Below are positions 1 to 5,222 of a stretch of DNA of 6,996 bases, one piece after another (position 1 is the first letter of the stretch; every line of letters starts with the position of its first letter). Made by a program: the position numbers and the translations under genes. Origin of the DNA: Actinomycetes bacterium (GTDB taxonomy: Bacteria; Actinomycetota; Actinomycetes; Actinomycetales; Microbacteriaceae); contig JAEYVZ010000078.1 of assembly GCA_023431405.1 (NCBI GenBank), positions 1 through 6,996 of the forward strand. The letters are read 5' to 3'. The notes beneath the pieces were generated by a model. The model saw only the letters and a program-made list of their open reading frames with translations, was not told the origin of the DNA and did no database searches.

Positions 1-261
1 TGGTCCGACGTCGATTTCGTCGAGCTCAATGAGGCCTTCGCCTCGCAGAGCCTCGCGTGCCTCCAGGGGTGGCCCGAGCTCGACCCCGAGCGCCTGAACA
101 TCCACGGCGGCGCGCTGGCGATCGGCCTCCCCCTGGGCGCGTCCGGGGGCAGAGTGGTCGCCCATGCCGCCCACGAGCTCAAGCGCCGCGGTGGCGGTGT
201 GGCCGTGGCGGCTCTCTGCGTCGGAGTGGGGCAGGGTCTCGCCGTCGTTCTGGAGCGATGA
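1..261 (+). CDS. Thiolase, C-terminal part (acetyl-CoA acetyltransferase / beta-ketoadipyl-CoA thiolase-like)
   Basis: This is the last 86 codons of a thiolase, cut by the left edge and ending in TGA. Thiolases cleave 3-ketoacyl-CoA with CoA to release acetyl-CoA, or run the reverse condensation. Visible motifs, numbered within the fragment, are NEAFA (10-14), the N-x-H-G-G-A loop (33-38) and the C-terminal block ALCVGVGQG (71-79), whose Cys73 is the second catalytic cysteine. The CVGVGQG form and the WPELDPE stretch (24-30) resemble PcaF-type (beta-ketoadipate pathway) thiolases, but substrate cannot be fixed from a fragment. One key residue is missing: the usual GHPLGASG reads GLPLGASG, with Leu43 (codon CTC at 127-129) in place of the active-site histidine. 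The frame is otherwise intact. The nucleophilic cysteine would lie outside the window. Confidence 0.93.
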   Translation, partial: WSDVDFVELNEAFASQSLACLQGWPELDPERLNIHGGALAIGLPLGASGGRVVAHAAHELKRRGGGVAVAALCVGVGQGLAVVLER

Positions 262-275
262 CGAGGCACCGGGCT

Positions 276-299
276 GCTTCATCTCGCATCCGAGGAAGC
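276..299 (+). terminator. Hairpin after the thiolase gene, possible terminator
   Basis: Arms GCTTC (276-280) and GAAGC (295-299) enclose CTCG (283-286) and CGAG (291-294), with a 2-nt bulge at 281-282 and a CATC loop. The hairpin begins 14 nt after the thiolase stop codon. No T-run follows, so it is not a classical intrinsic terminator. Short GC-rich hairpins without a U-tail are often proposed as terminators in Actinobacteria. Confidence 0.35.
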
Positions 300-335
300 G
301 CCAGATAAGTCAAGGGCGGACAGCGGAGAAGATGC

Positions 336-473
336 GTGGGGACCGAGACGCTCGCCCGTGCACACAGGGACGCGTTCCAGGTATCGAGATCACTCGGCAG
401 CCGACCGCATCAGAAGACCATCGACAGCGACTACGAGCGCCTACGCCGCCAGGGCGAGATACGGCTCCCATGA
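336..473 (+). CDS. Possible small protein, 45 aa, unknown function
   Basis: This frame starts at GTG 336 and ends at TGA 471-473. GGAG at 325-328 lies 7 nt before the start, a reasonable Shine-Dalgarno. An in-frame stop (TAA, 306-308) precedes it, so it does not continue the thiolase frame. The predicted product is basic and hydrophilic, with a likely helical end (Asp32 to Arg43, containing YERLRRQG). No family is recognised. Its last 33 nt overlap the 3' end of the HNH gene on the other strand. It fills a gap between convergent genes and could equally be a chance open frame or the remnant of a longer gene. Conservation in relatives would decide. Confidence 0.25.
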   Translation: MGTETLARAHRDAFQVSRSLGSRPHQKTIDSDYERLRRQGEIRLP

Positions 474-938
474 GGGGTCGGCGCGATCGGTGCCGCGTAC
501 GGTCCACTGCGGCCCTCGCGGCGGCTGCGGGATCCAGCGCAGCTCCCAGCCCATCTCCTGAGGCGTCCGGTCTCCCTTGATGTTGTTGCACCGCAGGCAG
601 CAGGCGACGAGGTTCTCCCAGGAGTCGGCACCCCCGCGCGAGCGCGGCACGACGTGATCGATCGTCGTGGCCCCCTTGTTGCAGTAGGCGCACCGGTGGG
701 CGTCACGACGAAGCACGCCGCGCCGGGTGACGGGCGTGCGGCGAGCGCCAGGCACCCGCACGTATCGGGTCAGCAGGATGACGGCGGGGCGATCGAAAGC
801 ACCGCGCACCCCCCAGACCGGGTCATCGTCGACGCGTTCGACGACGGTCGCCTTGTCGCTCATCACGAGCACGAGTGCTCGCTTGAACGACACGACGGCC
901 AGGGGTTCATATCCTGCGTTCAGCACCAGAGTGCGCAT
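441..938 (-). CDS. HNH endonuclease family protein
   Basis: A 165-aa HNH (beta-beta-alpha metal) nuclease of a type widely conserved in Actinobacteria, whose cellular role is not established as far as I know. It starts at ATG 936-938, with GAGAGG at 947-952 upstream as ribosome-binding site, and ends with TAG at 441-443. Residues 1-70 are a family-specific N-terminal region beginning MRTLVLNAGYEPL. The nuclease core covers about 73-125: zinc-knuckle cysteines Cys83 and Cys86, the catalytic pair Asp94-His95 in TIDHVVPRSRGG, Asn109 in WENLVACC, Cys114 and Cys117, then CNNIKGDRTP (117-126) with the HNH Asn118. All expected catalytic and zinc positions are present, so it should be active. The tail is Trp- and Pro-rich. 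It is preceded by a terminator at 1020-1050, so it either has its own weak promoter or depends on read-through. Confidence 0.92.
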   Translation of the reverse strand: MRTLVLNAGYEPLAVVSFKRALVLVMSDKATVVERVDDDPVWGVRGAFDRPAVILLTRYVRVPGARRTPVTRRGVLRRDAHRCAYCNKGATTIDHVVPRSRGGADSWENLVACCLRCNNIKGDRTPQEMGWELRWIPQPPRGPQWTVRGTDRADPSWEPYLALAA

Positions 939-1019
939 GGGGTGTCCTCTCGAACTGCCGTGACGGCTTCAGCGGTTGTTCGGTTGCGACGTTGCGCTCA
1001 CAGAGGGGTCGCGGGCACG

Positions 1020-1050
1020 AAAAAAGGCGCTGTCGATGAGACAGCGCCTT
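1020..1050 (-). terminator. Intrinsic (rho-independent) terminator on the minus strand
   Basis: A perfect 11-bp stem pairs 1024-1034 with 1040-1050 around a 5-nt loop (1035-1039). Read on the minus strand it is followed by six T (1020-1025), two of which also form the last pairs of the stem. This is the clearest terminator in the window. It lies 281 bp past the M23 stop and 81 bp before the HNH start codon, so it ends a minus-strand transcript that codes for no obvious protein near this point. Confidence 0.9.
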
Positions 1051-1207
1051 GGGTCCGCGGCGAAGGCCGCGGCAATCGTGGACACGATGCCGAAGGACGT
1101 AGCGACCGGAGGCACACCCGGAGCACCGGGCATGGCGGTCGTGTGCATTCGTGGATCGAATGCGGGGTACTGCGTCCATCTGCTCCCCCTCGGCTCACGC
1201 GAGCGTC
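1020..1207 (-). ncRNA. Candidate structured RNA (small RNA or leader/attenuator) ending at the terminator
   Basis: On the minus strand, TAGCCT (1214-1219) fits the TANNNT -10 pattern and would start a transcript near 1206-1207. The next about 185 nt fold into hairpins: GCATTCG/CGAATGC (1145-1151 with 1157-1163), CCCGG/CCGGG (1117-1121 with 1126-1130), CCGCGGC/GCCGCGG (1055-1061 with 1066-1072), then the intrinsic terminator. No good -35 is visible. A purine-rich stretch before ATG 1177-1179 could bind ribosomes, but its frame crosses the terminator. It matches no riboswitch or RNA class I can recall. It may be a stand-alone small RNA, the M23 3' UTR, or an attenuating leader for the HNH gene. 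Confidence 0.35.
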
Positions 1208-1261
1208 GGGATCAGGCTAATACAGGCCGCGGGGCGTGGGCGCATCGAGAGGCATCGGATG

Positions 1262-1306
1262 CCGCGTGTCACGGCCGGAGCGTGATGCTCCCGCCGTGAC
1301 ACGTGG
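1262..1306 (-). terminator. Long hairpin after the M23 peptidase gene, likely terminator or mRNA 3' end
   Basis: The stem pairs 1265-1275 with 1293-1303 (11 bp, perfect), extended by a G-T wobble and two further G-C pairs out to 1262 and 1306. Inside, after a C-C mismatch, GGAGC (1277-1281) pairs with GCTCC (1287-1291) around a 5-nt loop. It lies 24 nt past the M23 stop codon. There is no U-tail on the minus strand, so it resembles the tail-less hairpin terminators proposed for Actinobacteria, or a 3'-end stabiliser. Confidence 0.55.
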
Positions 1307-1330
1307 TGAGTCGTACGGGCCGATCGATCG

Positions 1331-2236
1331 TCAGCCGACGTTGGCCTTGAGCCACGACTCGGCGTTGACGTAGCCGCCGTTGAGGCGGATCTCGAGGTGC
1401 AGGTGGGTACCGAACGCGCGGCCGGTGTCGCCGACCTGGCCGATGAGCTGACCGGCCGAGACCGTCTGCCCGACCGAGACACGGCGAGTGCCGTAGCTCA
1501 TGTGCGCGTAGAGCGAGGTGACGCTCTTGCCGCCGATGTTGTGGGCGACCTTCACGTAGACGCCCCAGCCGGGGCCGTTCTCGCTGGAGGCCACCACGAC
1601 GCCGTCGGCGATCGAGTAGATGGGGGCGCCGCGGCCGACCATGTAGTCGGTGCCCTTGTGACCGGCGTAGGGCGTGCCGAAGTTGTTGAACGACGCCAGC
1701 GGGCGCACGACGTCTCCCGACGCGGCGATGCGCGCCGGAACGGCCATGCTGAACGACGACGAGGAAGACGACGAAGAAGATGACGACTGAGCGGCGAGGC
1801 GCGCAGCGAGGGCGGCCTTCGCGGCCTCCTCCTGCTTCTTCTTCTCGATCTCCTTCGGCGTGGTGGCGGAGTAGCCGCCACGGTCGAGGGCTGCGGGCGT
1901 CGCCTCCGAGGCGATCACGAGCGACTGCGCGTTCTCGGCCGCGACCTGCTGCAGGGTCATGGGGTCATCGCTCACGCCGCGTGCGGCGGCGAAAGCGGGG
2001 ATCGCGACGGTCGCCACCATTCCGGCGACGGCGGTGACGGTCAGGAAGCTCCGCACGGGGTGCACGGTACGCGTCGACTTGCGAGCGGAGCGGCGCGAGG
2101 GCACGACCTCCGCGGATGCGAGCGCAGGGCTCTTCGCAACGGGACGACGTACGAGCAGGCGGCGCGCGCGGCCGCGGGGCACGGGTGTCGTCTCGGAGTC
2201 GGATGCTTCCTTCGACGAATCGAACTGTTCAGCCAA
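1331..2236 (-). CDS. M23 (LytM/lysostaphin-type) peptidoglycan endopeptidase, membrane-anchored or secreted
   Basis: A zinc metallopeptidase expected to cut peptide cross-links of the cell wall outside the membrane. I chose TTG 2234-2236 (301 aa) because GGGAGGA (2241-2247) lies 4 nt upstream; the in-frame ATG at 2315-2317 would add 27 residues across the leader hairpin and has no clear ribosome-binding site. Residues 1-62 are a basic cytoplasmic tail. Residues 63-84 (FLTVTAVAGMVATVAIPAFA) are a membrane segment or signal peptide, with a possible AFA-A cleavage site. A charged helix (about 127-149) leads into 11 consecutive serines (151-161), a likely wall-spanning linker. The M23 domain fills about 176-301: His193 and Asp197 (HKGTD), His245 (YAHMS), His278 and His280 (THLHLE). 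All zinc and catalytic positions are present. Confidence 0.93.
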   Translation of the reverse strand: MAEQFDSSKEASDSETTPVPRGRARRLLVRRPVAKSPALASAEVVPSRRSARKSTRTVHPVRSFLTVTAVAGMVATVAIPAFAAARGVSDDPMTLQQVAAENAQSLVIASEATPAALDRGGYSATTPKEIEKKKQEEAAKAALAARLAAQSSSSSSSSSSSFSMAVPARIAASGDVVRPLASFNNFGTPYAGHKGTDYMVGRGAPIYSIADGVVVASSENGPGWGVYVKVAHNIGGKSVTSLYAHMSYGTRRVSVGQTVSAGQLIGQVGDTGRAFGTHLHLEIRLNGGYVNAESWLKANVG

Positions 2237-2240
2237 ACTT

Positions 2241-2273
2241 TCCTCCCGGCCTCCACTTCTCCCGAGGCCGGGA
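2241..2273 (-). promoter_or_regulatory. Leader hairpin overlapping the M23 ribosome-binding site
   Basis: A perfect 10-bp stem pairs 2244-2253 with 2264-2273 around a 10-nt loop. In the minus-strand RNA the 3' arm ends inside the Shine-Dalgarno GGAGG (2242-2246), so its first three bases are paired and two are free. This is the arrangement of a translational switch or of a gene kept at low expression. The stem is direct observation; the regulatory role is inference. Confidence 0.45.
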
Positions 2274-2407
2274 TCGGCGGGTCCGTCGGCAGTTGTTCGT
2301 CGCACTGTGTCGGGCACAGATGTACGGGCCTCACCACACGGACGACGGACCGTCGAGGCTTCCCGTGTGGAGGTCCTGTGGCGGGCTTCTCGCCGTCGGA
2401 CTATCCG

Positions 2408-2436
2408 AGGCTACCGGAAGGTAACGAATAAGTCAC
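2408..2436 (-). promoter_or_regulatory. Candidate promoter of the M23 peptidase gene
   Basis: On the minus strand GTGACT (2431-2436, 4 of 6 to TTGACA) is followed by a 17-bp spacer and TAGCCT (2408-2413, TANNNT). Transcription would begin near 2401, leaving a leader of about 165 nt before the TTG start. The spacer includes GTTACC and GTAGCC half-sites, loosely like the direct repeats bound by MtrA, which controls wall hydrolases in related bacteria. That last link is weak. Confidence 0.4.
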
Positions 2437-2462
2437 GCAACAGACAGGTCTGCCAGCACGCT

Positions 2463-2496
2463 CCCTGGCGATGCTCAGGGTTCTGTCGCGGCCCTG
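2463..2496 (-). terminator. Hairpin pair after the iron-repressor gene, weak terminator candidate
   Basis: CAGGG (2476-2480) can pair either with CCCTG at 2492-2496 or with CCCTG at 2463-2467, giving two mutually exclusive 5-bp hairpins 7 to 43 nt past the repressor stop. There is no T-run. It could mark the 3' end of the repressor mRNA, but the stems are short. Confidence 0.2.
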
Positions 2497-2503
2497 GAGC
2501 TGT

Positions 2504-3211
2504 TCAGGACGCGGGCTGCGCCTCGACCAGGAAGATGTGGGACGCCACCTCGACCGGCAGTTCGAGGCCGTCGTCGTTGCCGTCCATCTGCACCAGGACG
2601 TAGCCCTCGCTGAACTGGAAGAGCCCCTTCGCACCGGGGACGACACCGGCCGCCCGCAGCTGCTCGAGCAGCTCCGGGTCGACCTGCACCGGCTCCGCCA
2701 GGCGGCGGACGGTTCCCCTCAGCGGGGCACCCGCCGCGTTGAGGGCGCGCACGAGACCGACCACTCCCTCGTCGGAAGCGCTGGCCGGGAGGTCGCCGAG
2801 CTGGTCGAGTCCGGGGATGGGGTTCCCGTAGGGCGACTCGGTGGGGTGCCCGAGCAGTTCGATGAGACGGCGCTCGACGAGCTCGCTCATGACGTGCTCC
2901 CAGCGGCAGGCCTCCTCGTGCACGTACGCCCAGTCGAGTCCGATGACGTCACTGAGGAGGCGCTCCGCGAGGCGGTGCTTGCGCATGACGTCGACGGCCT
3001 TCTGCCGTCCGGCGTCGGTCAGCTCCAGGGAACGGTCGTCGGAGACGACGACCAGTCCATCGCGCTCCATGCGGCCTACGGTCTGCGACACCGTGGGGCC
3101 GGAGTGGCCGAGGCGCTCGGAGATGCGCGCGCGCAGGGGGACGATGTCCTCCTCCTCGAGCTCGAGGATCGTCCGCAGGTACATCTCGGTGGTGTCGATC
3201 AGATCGGTCAT
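2504..3211 (-). CDS. ideR: Iron-dependent transcriptional repressor, DtxR/IdeR family
   Basis: A 235-aa metal-sensing repressor that, with Fe2+ bound, should shut off iron-uptake genes. The start ATG 3209-3211 gives MTDLIDTTEMYLRTI, matching the DtxR N-terminus residue for residue in spacing; a GTG 57 nt upstream is in frame but adds a non-conserved tail. Domains: winged helix about 1-73 (recognition helix HSGPTVSQTVGRMERDG, 36-52), dimerisation and metal domain 74-140, SH3-like domain about 155-235. Metal ligands sit at the exact DtxR numbers: Met10, His79, Glu83, His98, Cys102, Glu105, His106, plus the Glu-x-x-Gln pair from the SH3-like domain (Glu173, Gln176). Cys102 argues for the iron-sensing IdeR/DtxR branch over MntR, which has aspartate or glutamate chemistry there. 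It is divergent from serC, with 98 bp between. No TTAGG-type DtxR operator was seen in the window. Confidence 0.94.
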   Translation of the reverse strand: MTDLIDTTEMYLRTILELEEEDIVPLRARISERLGHSGPTVSQTVGRMERDGLVVVSDDRSLELTDAGRQKAVDVMRKHRLAERLLSDVIGLDWAYVHEEACRWEHVMSELVERRLIELLGHPTESPYGNPIPGLDQLGDLPASASDEGVVGLVRALNAAGAPLRGTVRRLAEPVQVDPELLEQLRAAGVVPGAKGLFQFSEGYVLVQMDGNDDGLELPVEVASHIFLVEAQPAS

Positions 3212-3245
3212 GTCGGGCCCTGTCGCGCTGTTCGTGGTGTCATCC

Positions 3246-3259
3246 CAGCCTATCGGCTG
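3246..3259. promoter_or_regulatory. Inverted repeat over the predicted -10 of the iron-repressor gene
   Basis: CAGCC (3246-3250) and GGCTG (3255-3259) are perfect 5-bp arms around TATC. On the minus strand the repeat covers TAGGCT (3247-3252), a TANNNT box that would start transcription near 3240, 29 nt before the repressor ATG. It may be an operator. It does not match the DtxR/IdeR consensus, and a 5-bp repeat is common by chance in GC-rich DNA. Confidence 0.25.
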
Positions 3260-3296
3260 CATCGACACGTGGCCGCGGGCGTCGGCGCCGCGACCC

Positions 3297-3302
3297 TAGA
3301 AT
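3297..3302 (+). promoter_or_regulatory. -10 element (TAGAAT) for a leaderless serC transcript
   Basis: TAGAAT ends 7 nt before the A of the serC ATG (3310), so transcription would start at or beside the start codon. This spacing is the hallmark of leaderless genes, which are common in Actinobacteria. The only ribosome-binding-like stretch, AGAGG (3304-3308), is 1 nt from the ATG and too close to work. No convincing -35 is seen. Confidence 0.6.
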
Positions 3303-3309
3303 CAGAGGC

Positions 3310-4428
3310 ATGGCCCACGTGACGCTCCCCCGCGACATCCTGCCCACCGACGGACGCTTCGGCTGCGGACCGTCGAAGATCCGCGGCGATCAGCTCGTCT
3401 CGCTCGTCGGCCCCGGGGCCGTGCTGCTGGGAACGTCGCACCGCCAGGCGCCGATCAAGAGCCTCGTCGGCCAGGTGCGCATGGGCCTGTCCGACATGCT
3501 GCGCCTCCCCGACGGCTACGAGATCGTCCTCGGCAACGGCGGCTCGACCGCGTTCTGGGATGCCGCGTCGTTCGGCCTCATCGAGAAGCGCGCTCAGAAC
3601 CTCGTCTTCGGCGAGTTCGGCGGCATGTTCGCCAAGGCGGCGGCGGCCCCGTGGCTGGAGGCCCCCGACGTCCGCAAGGCGGAGCCGGGCACGAGCGCGC
3701 GCGCCGAAGCCGTCGAGGGCGTCGACGTCTACGCGTGGCCCCACAACGAGACCTCGACCGGTGTCGCGATGCCGGTGGAGCGCGTGCACGGAGACGACGG
3801 CGCGCTCACGGTGATCGACGCGACCAGCGCCGCCGGCGGCATCAACTTCTCGGTGTCGGAGTGCGACGTCTACTACTTCGCCCCGCAGAAGAACCTCGGC
3901 TCGGACGGCGGCCTGTGGTTCGCCGCGGTGTCCCCCGCGGCCATCGAGCGCATCGAGCGTGTCGCGGCGTCCGGTCGCTACATCCCCGAGTTCCTGAGCC
4001 TCAAGAACGCGCTCGACAACTCCCGCCTCAACCAGACGCTCAACACTCCGGCGATCGCCACGCTCCACCTGCTCGACAAGCAGCTGGAGTGGATCAACGA
4101 CAACGGCGGGCTCGGCTGGGCGGCAGCGCGCACCCACGAGTCATCGAGCGCCCTGTACGAGTGGGCCGAAGACGCGTCGTTCGCGACGCCGTTCGTGGCC
4201 GACCCGGCAGACCGTTCCCCCGTCGTGGTGACGATCGACTTCGACGACTCGGTCGATGCGGCCGCCGTCGCCGCGAGCCTGCGCGCCAACGGCGTCGTCG
4301 ACACCGAGCCGTACCGCAAGCTCGGCCGCAACCAGCTGCGCATCGCGACGTTCGTGTCGATCGAGCCCGACGACGTGCGTCAGCTCATCAAGTGCATCGA
4401 CTACACGATCGAGCACCTCGGCCGCTGA
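3310..4428 (+). CDS. serC: Phosphoserine aminotransferase
   Basis: A 372-aa PLP enzyme converting 3-phosphohydroxypyruvate and glutamate to phosphoserine and 2-oxoglutarate, the second step of serine synthesis in the cytoplasm; family members may also serve pyridoxine synthesis. It has the actinobacterial form of the family: RFGCGPSKIR near the N-terminus (16-25), the substrate loop LLGTSHRQAP (39-48) with His44-Arg45, the cofactor phosphate region GNGGSTAFWDA (75-85) with stacking Trp83, PHNETSTG (144-151), Asp170 for the pyridine nitrogen, Lys194 as Schiff-base lysine in FAPQKNLGSDGG (190-201), and NQTLNTPA (241-248). Length and motifs are complete. The start is fixed by family alignment and by the leaderless promoter 7 nt upstream. 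It converges with the TetR gene, 32 bp away, and no strong terminator was seen between them. Confidence 0.95.
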   Translation: MAHVTLPRDILPTDGRFGCGPSKIRGDQLVSLVGPGAVLLGTSHRQAPIKSLVGQVRMGLSDMLRLPDGYEIVLGNGGSTAFWDAASFGLIEKRAQNLVFGEFGGMFAKAAAAPWLEAPDVRKAEPGTSARAEAVEGVDVYAWPHNETSTGVAMPVERVHGDDGALTVIDATSAAGGINFSVSECDVYYFAPQKNLGSDGGLWFAAVSPAAIERIERVAASGRYIPEFLSLKNALDNSRLNQTLNTPAIATLHLLDKQLEWINDNGGLGWAAARTHESSSALYEWAEDASFATPFVADPADRSPVVVTIDFDDSVDAAAVAASLRANGVVDTEPYRKLGRNQLRIATFVSIEPDDVRQLIKCIDYTIEHLGR

Positions 4429-4460
4429 GCCGGCCCGCACCCGATACGACGGGCGCGGTG

Positions 4461-5096
4461 TCACTCCGCGAGGGGTGACGGACGAGGCTCGAGCACGGCG
4501 GCGACGATGGCCTCGATCGCGAACTCCGATGCGCGGGCGAGGTCGACCGCCTCGGGATCGAGAAGCCACTGCACCTGCAAGCCGTCCATGACGGCGAGGA
4601 TGGCGGCGGAGGCACGGTCGATGTCACCCGGGCGGTCGATGCCGCGCTGAGCGCACACGAGCCGGAACGCCGCCGCGACCTCTGATCGCAACGTGCGATA
4701 CCGGCTCTCGAAGTAGTCGCGCCCGGGGTGCCCATCGGTGACGGACTCGGCCGAGAGCACGGCGTACGCCTGCACGATGCCCGCCCGGCGCGCGTTGACG
4801 AACGCCGTGCGCACGAGATGACGGAACAGGTCGATGCCGTCGGGGATGTGCTGGCCCTCCAGATCGACGACATCGGTGCGGTCGCGGTGCTCGAGCACGT
4901 CGATCAGCAGCTGATCCTTCGAACCGAAGTGATGCAGGATGCCGGCGTGCGTCATCCCCACCTGGTCGGCGATGTCCTGAAGCGTGCCGCCGGTGAAGCC
5001 CTTCGCGCCGAAGATGTCGACCGCGGCATCCAGGATCTCGCGTCTGCGCACGAGCGTCTCCGGCCGGGACCGCGGCGAACGTCGTTGATCGGCCAT
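4461..5096 (-). CDS. TetR/AcrR-family transcriptional regulator
   Basis: A 211-aa one-component regulator. The TetR DNA-binding domain covers about 17-70: helix RREILDAAVDIFGAKGF (18-34), then the helix-turn-helix TLQDIADQVGMTHAGILHHFGSK (38-60), and KDQLL closing the domain. The C-terminal half (about 85-205) is an all-helical ligand and dimer domain without a recognisable specific signature. It starts at ATG 5094-5096 with GAGGA (5102-5106) 5 nt upstream in a purine run. The gene is divergent from the solute-binding lipoprotein, and the shared 211-bp intergenic region holds a 26-bp inverted repeat on the transporter promoter. The simplest reading is local repression of the importer, relieved by the imported substrate or a product of it. 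The ligand is unknown. Confidence 0.92.
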   Translation of the reverse strand: MADQRRSPRSRPETLVRRREILDAAVDIFGAKGFTGGTLQDIADQVGMTHAGILHHFGSKDQLLIDVLEHRDRTDVVDLEGQHIPDGIDLFRHLVRTAFVNARRAGIVQAYAVLSAESVTDGHPGRDYFESRYRTLRSEVAAAFRLVCAQRGIDRPGDIDRASAAILAVMDGLQVQWLLDPEAVDLARASEFAIEAIVAAVLEPRPSPLAE

Positions 5097-5193
5097 GCGT
5101 TTCCTCTTCCCCCCAGACGCGGATCGAGTCTACGAGGTTGGCATCGCCGGCGACGCCTGAATCTCGCGTCTCCGCGGCTGGGTGTGATCGAGC

Positions 5194-5222
5194 TTGTCAA
5201 CTTACTTACTTGATTGTAAGTT
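5194..5222 (+). promoter_or_regulatory. Promoter of the solute-binding protein gene
   Basis: TTGTCA (5194-5199, 5 of 6 to TTGACA), a 17-bp spacer and TAAGTT (5217-5222, TANNNT) form a good primary-sigma promoter. Transcription would start near 5227-5229, giving a leader of about 80 nt. The segment is AT-rich against its surroundings, as expected of a promoter. It is almost fully covered by the inverted repeat at 5198-5223. Confidence 0.6.

Larger units (their letters stand above)
939..1330. other. Non-coding stretch between the HNH and M23 genes
   Basis: This 392-bp gap has no frame that looks like a protein. Open frames here run through the terminator stem and give Arg-, His- and Cys-rich nonsense. 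On the minus strand it holds, in transcription order, a strong hairpin (1262-1306), a TAGCCT box (1214-1219) that could be a -10, hairpins at 1145-1163, 1117-1130 and 1055-1072, and a perfect intrinsic terminator (1020-1050). The final 81 bp before the HNH start (939-1019) contain no TA dinucleotide at all, and so no TANNNT -10 box on either strand. Confidence 0.7.

Noticed and set aside
907..1179. 90-codon minus-strand frame starting at ATG 1179 behind a GGGGGAG stretch
   Set aside because: The start site looks good, but the frame runs through the terminator stem, its T-run and the HNH start codon. The composition (Arg, His, Cys) is not protein-like. It might only be a leader ORF.
654..1220. 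188-aa plus-strand frame over the HNH start and the gap behind it
   Set aside because: It is antisense to the HNH coding region and crosses the terminator. No recognisable domain.
2237..2413. c-di-AMP (ydaO-type) riboswitch in the M23 leader
   Set aside because: The conserved core of the class was looked for and not found. Only the gene context suggested it.
2441..2452. 12-bp palindrome-like CAGACAGGTCTG upstream of the M23 promoter
   Set aside because: Short, with an imperfect centre, and it has no partner repeat or known consensus to support an operator.
3212..3268. Longer start (GTG 3266-3268) for the iron repressor
   Set aside because: It would add 19 non-conserved residues. The ATG at 3209-3211 places all metal ligands at the DtxR numbering.
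3250..4137. Open frame (295 aa) antisense to serC
   Set aside because: serC is certain from its PLP motifs. The antisense product is Arg-, Ala- and Val-rich without domain signs.
4433..4454. GCCCG/CGGGC hairpin between serC and the TetR gene as a bidirectional terminator
   Set aside because: Only 5 bp with a 12-nt loop and no T-run on either side; expected by chance at this GC content.
5195..5200. Perfect TTGACA on the minus strand as -35 of the TetR gene
   Set aside because: No TANNNT box lies 16-18 bp downstream, so the match is probably a by-product of the plus-strand promoter and operator.
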